Part shown: one piece after another, positions 13,403 to 15,463 of the stretch
Position numbering within the stretch: the stretch's first letter is position 1
Layout of the letters: the number at the start of each line of letters is the position of its first letter
NCBI GenBank assembly: GCA_023436145.1
Contig: JAEZKP010000096.1
Coordinates: 1-15,463, forward strand
From: Fibrobacterota bacterium
Lineage (GTDB): Bacteria; Fibrobacterota; Chitinivibrionia; Chitinivibrionales; Chitinispirillaceae
Length of the DNA: 15,463 nt
Direction of reading: 5' to 3'
Made by a program: the position numbers and the translations under genes
Notes under the pieces: generated by a model
Seen by the model: only the letters and a program-made list of their open reading frames with translations
Database searches by the model: none
What the model was told of the DNA's origin: nothing

Positions 13403-15121
13403 TTATTCTTTGGTAAAAGGCACCCCGTTTTTGTCACAGGAATAGAATGAATTCCACTCGCCGTCCACCGGAAGCTTATAACCTACTGTCCAGTCAGACC
13501 AGGCACAAGTAGGTTTACAGCAATCCTGCATGGTGGTTGTGTGGTATCCATCCCTGAATGTTCCATTTGCTTTTGCATCTGCAGGTGTCTTTACTTCCGG
13601 GTGCGGCAGTGGTAACCGTTCTTCCTTGAGCCGGCAGCCAGTTACCCGGGTTAAATTATCCGGGCAACGCACCCGCTTAACCATCACTTCCCAGTTCTGG
13701 TGATAAAGGGAGTTAAGCTTATTGGTTTCTATACAGGAACGTCTGGTATCCTCGGTTATCTGTTCTGATGCTTTGACAAGGGCCTGATCGCACATCTGCT
13801 TAATCTTTTCCTGGCATGCTGATGAGAGTATTCCATCGATGGTGGGCGGCCATCCCTTTATGCACTCCTGATACCTGAGAAATGAGATGCCCCCACTGCC
13901 TGGATTCTGGTAAGGATATTCATCATAGATAAACTCATTGAATTTAGTGGTGTTGCTAAATGCAGGATCCTTATAACAGGAGTTAAATGCACCATATCCA
14001 CCTGCCCCCATAAATACATCAAAGCCTTTTGGGCCACTGGCAGCTGTATTAAAACTCTGAACAATCAGAGGTTTGGGGTAAGGGAGTTCAGGAGGTTTCG
14101 GTGAACTCGGTTCCGGATTTACAAAAACGATCTGGTAACATTGACAACAACTGCTCTGCACATCATCCACTCCACCCACATCAGGATCATGACCTACCAC
14201 TCCATAATTAAAGGGGGGATCATCGCTATTTCCCCAGCCATAAAAAGCGGCATCATCTTTTGCTGCCTGAAGCATCTCTGTGCTGAAAAGCATGAACCGG
14301 GGACAAATAAATGTCTTGGGAAGGTCGGCTTTACTTGCATCTTCGGGAGGACTGCAGGAATTGGCTACCCTGCATCGTCCACCACAGGCGGAATTAGGAT
14401 CTCCCGGTATGCAACTATCAACGTAAAAGCGGTTATAACAAGGATCTGGCGGGTTAAGATGATATGATGGCACATACTTTTTAAGAGTAATATCTAAAGA
14501 ACTATTCTCATAAGTGCTTAACGGTTCAGAAACCGGCATATAACCGGTCTTGGTTACCTTCACCGTATCAATGGTAACCATACGTTTCTCAAGCCTGCCT
14601 TCAATAATGTCACTTTTCATCGATGATATTCCGGCATCAGTCTGCCTGCCTGTTACCAACACTTTGAAGCTCTTGTTTTTTTCACCAATCTGGAGCTTCA
14701 CAGCATAGATATTGGGGCAAAAAGATTTATCAAACGGGTGAAGGCTGTAAAAACCCGGCAATAGATTCTGATGGACTCTCTGGTAAATAAGTTTGCCACT
14801 CAGAGAATAGACACTTACTTTCAGATGCTCATTTTTGTGGTTAATGGCAAAATAAAATGTTGTACCTTTCAGTGATGGTTCAGGTAAAAGCCATCTCCTG
14901 ACCACCGGTTCAATGCCGGTAGGAACAGAAATACTCCATGCCCCATCATCTCCAGAAGTATCTGATAATCCGGCAATTACAAGATTTACTGATGCACCTT
15001 TGATTCCATTCCCATCCTCATCCACCACTTTACCACTTAAAATCTGGGCATGCACCTGAAAAAGGATGCTGGATACAGATATCATGACCCATATTCTTTT
15101 GGTTATCGTCTTAATTCCCAT
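13403..15121 (-). CDS. Secreted GH45-family endoglucanase with apparently circularly permuted catalytic domain
   Basis: A 572-aa secreted protein (ATG at 15121 with GGAG upstream; signal peptide about 1-26, ending VHAQ). Residues 27-66 (ILSGKVVDEDGNGIKGA...) are a carboxypeptidase-regulatory-like module. It seems to continue at 184-214 (DTVKVTKTGYMPVSEP ... LDITLKK), interrupted at about 85-158 by a type-IX-secretion-tail-like beta domain (LKVSVYSLSGKLIYQ ... IYAVKLQIGEKNKSFKVLVTG). Residues about 226-572 are the GH45 domain: SSCCQCYQIVF (323-333), LIVQSFNTA (352-360), KGFDVFMGAGGYG (366-378, D368 probable acid), RVRCPDNLTRVTGCR (483-497), then TTTMQDCCKPTCAW (528-541, D533 probable base). 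In fungal GH45 the CCKP block comes first; here it comes last. The enzyme should cut beta-1,4-glucan outside the cell. No carbohydrate-binding module is seen. Confidence 0.8.
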   Translation of the reverse strand: MGIKTITKRIWVMISVSSILFQVHAQILSGKVVDEDGNGIKGASVNLVIAGLSDTSGDDGAWSISVPTGIEPVVRRWLLPEPSLKGTTFYFAINHKNEHLKVSVYSLSGKLIYQRVHQNLLPGFYSLHPFDKSFCPNIYAVKLQIGEKNKSFKVLVTGRQTDAGISSMKSDIIEGRLEKRMVTIDTVKVTKTGYMPVSEPLSTYENSSLDITLKKYVPSYHLNPPDPCYNRFYVDSCIPGDPNSACGGRCRVANSCSPPEDASKADLPKTFICPRFMLFSTEMLQAAKDDAAFYGWGNSDDPPFNYGVVGHDPDVGGVDDVQSSCCQCYQIVFVNPEPSSPKPPELPYPKPLIVQSFNTAASGPKGFDVFMGAGGYGAFNSCYKDPAFSNTTKFNEFIYDEYPYQNPGSGGISFLRYQECIKGWPPTIDGILSSACQEKIKQMCDQALVKASEQITEDTRRSCIETNKLNSLYHQNWEVMVKRVRCPDNLTRVTGCRLKEERLPLPHPEVKTPADAKANGTFRDGYHTTTMQDCCKPTCAWSDWTVGYKLPVDGEWNSFYSCDKNGVPFTKE

Positions 15122-15463
15122 TTTCTACTCCACAAAAGTACGCTAATTTTTCCAAAGATGATGAATAATATAGTGTTTGTTTCGCGCTTAAAGTTTCCTT
15201 AAAATTGGAAAACAGAACTGAAAAGAGAACCGATAATTTCATGAGATGAGAATCCAGGCGAGATGAGATACACCACTGATGCTATTCATTATCGTGTGTT
15301 AAATTCTGCACATATTTTATTGAAGTAATATTTATGATCAGTAGTGTCCGGTTAATTTAACAAAGGATTACTGCAAAAAACAGCTTGGAATTTGGATTTT
15401 CAGACCAGAAAGCACCAAATCACAAATCTTAAATTCCAAACAAAACCCAAATTACAATACCCA
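15122..15463. other. Non-coding stretch with IS-end-like motif and AT-rich repeat
   Basis: No gene is supported. TAGTGTCCGGTTAATTT (15342-15358) resembles the terminal inverted repeats of some bacterial insertion sequences (TAGTGTCCGGTTA type), but no transposase follows before the window ends. At 15385-15393 and 15431-15439 TTGGAATTT and AAATTCCAA form an inverted pair inside A/C-rich, CCAAA-repeating DNA, like the dispersed AT-rich repeats seen in many uncultured bacterial genomes. The upstream region of the GH45 gene (15122-15240) should hold its promoter, but no clear match was found. Confidence 0.4.

Noticed and set aside
14141..14467. Plus-strand open frame antisense to the GH45 gene
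   Set aside because: It is the reverse of a well-supported coding frame with clear GH45 motifs and has no start signals.
1..15463. CRISPR array, tRNA, rRNA or prophage genes
   Set aside because: No regularly spaced direct repeats, no cloverleaf-like or ribosomal segments, and no phage structural or integrase motifs were seen on either strand.

Overview
The window looks like chromosomal DNA, moderately AT-rich, from a Gram-negative bacterium of the Fibrobacterota/FCB type, most likely the Chitinispirillum/Chitinivibrio side. This is inference. It rests on a topoisomerase IV pair of the Bacteroidetes-like subtype (ParC motif YHPHGDASIGDALV), secreted enzymes that begin with a carboxypeptidase-regulatory-like module split by a type-IX-secretion-tail-like beta domain, a GH45 cellulase, the end of a CE15-like esterase, and an outer-membrane protein C-terminus ending in Trp-Phe.

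Layout. 1-930: scrambled gene debris. It holds a partial unknown gene running off the left edge and two pieces of parallel beta-helix surface protein on opposite strands, abutting near 360. 942-2012: a CDP-alcohol phosphatidyltransferase (minus) and a divergent 75-aa glycine-zipper membrane peptide (plus). 2149-5843: intact parE-parC operon (minus; the stop of parE overlaps the start of parC), with a possible gene remnant directly upstream of parE. 6327-7184: a CPBP-family membrane protease (plus) tail to tail with a 58-aa unknown protein (minus) that has a near-consensus promoter. 7377-8647: a two-gene unit (plus, GTGA overlap) of a secreted Pro-Trp-repeat/membrane protein and a zinc-ribbon/TPR-like protein. 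8722-9591: secreted M23 peptidase with a LysM domain (minus). 9781-11622: orphan membrane PAS histidine kinase (minus). 11756-12115: secreted-enzyme stub in which an N-terminal module is joined in frame to the last ~40 residues of a CE15-like esterase. 12330-13046: SAM methyltransferase (minus). 13214-13380: decayed outer-membrane protein C-terminus. 13403-15121: GH45-type endoglucanase (minus). 15122-15463: non-coding, with an IS-end-like motif and AT-rich repeat-like sequence.

Main discovery candidate: the GH45 catalytic domain appears circularly permuted. The block carrying the catalytic aspartate and the CCKPxC motif, which opens every classical GH45 enzyme I know, lies here at the extreme C-terminus, after the blocks it should precede. 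Both catalytic aspartates are kept, so the enzyme may be active.

Second theme: five or six gene fragments lie among intact housekeeping genes, and those I can classify come from secreted or surface proteins. This suggests that surface and polysaccharide-degrading genes here turn over quickly by deletion and inversion, while the topoisomerase, lipid and regulatory genes stay intact. I found no rRNA, tRNA, CRISPR array or complete transposase.
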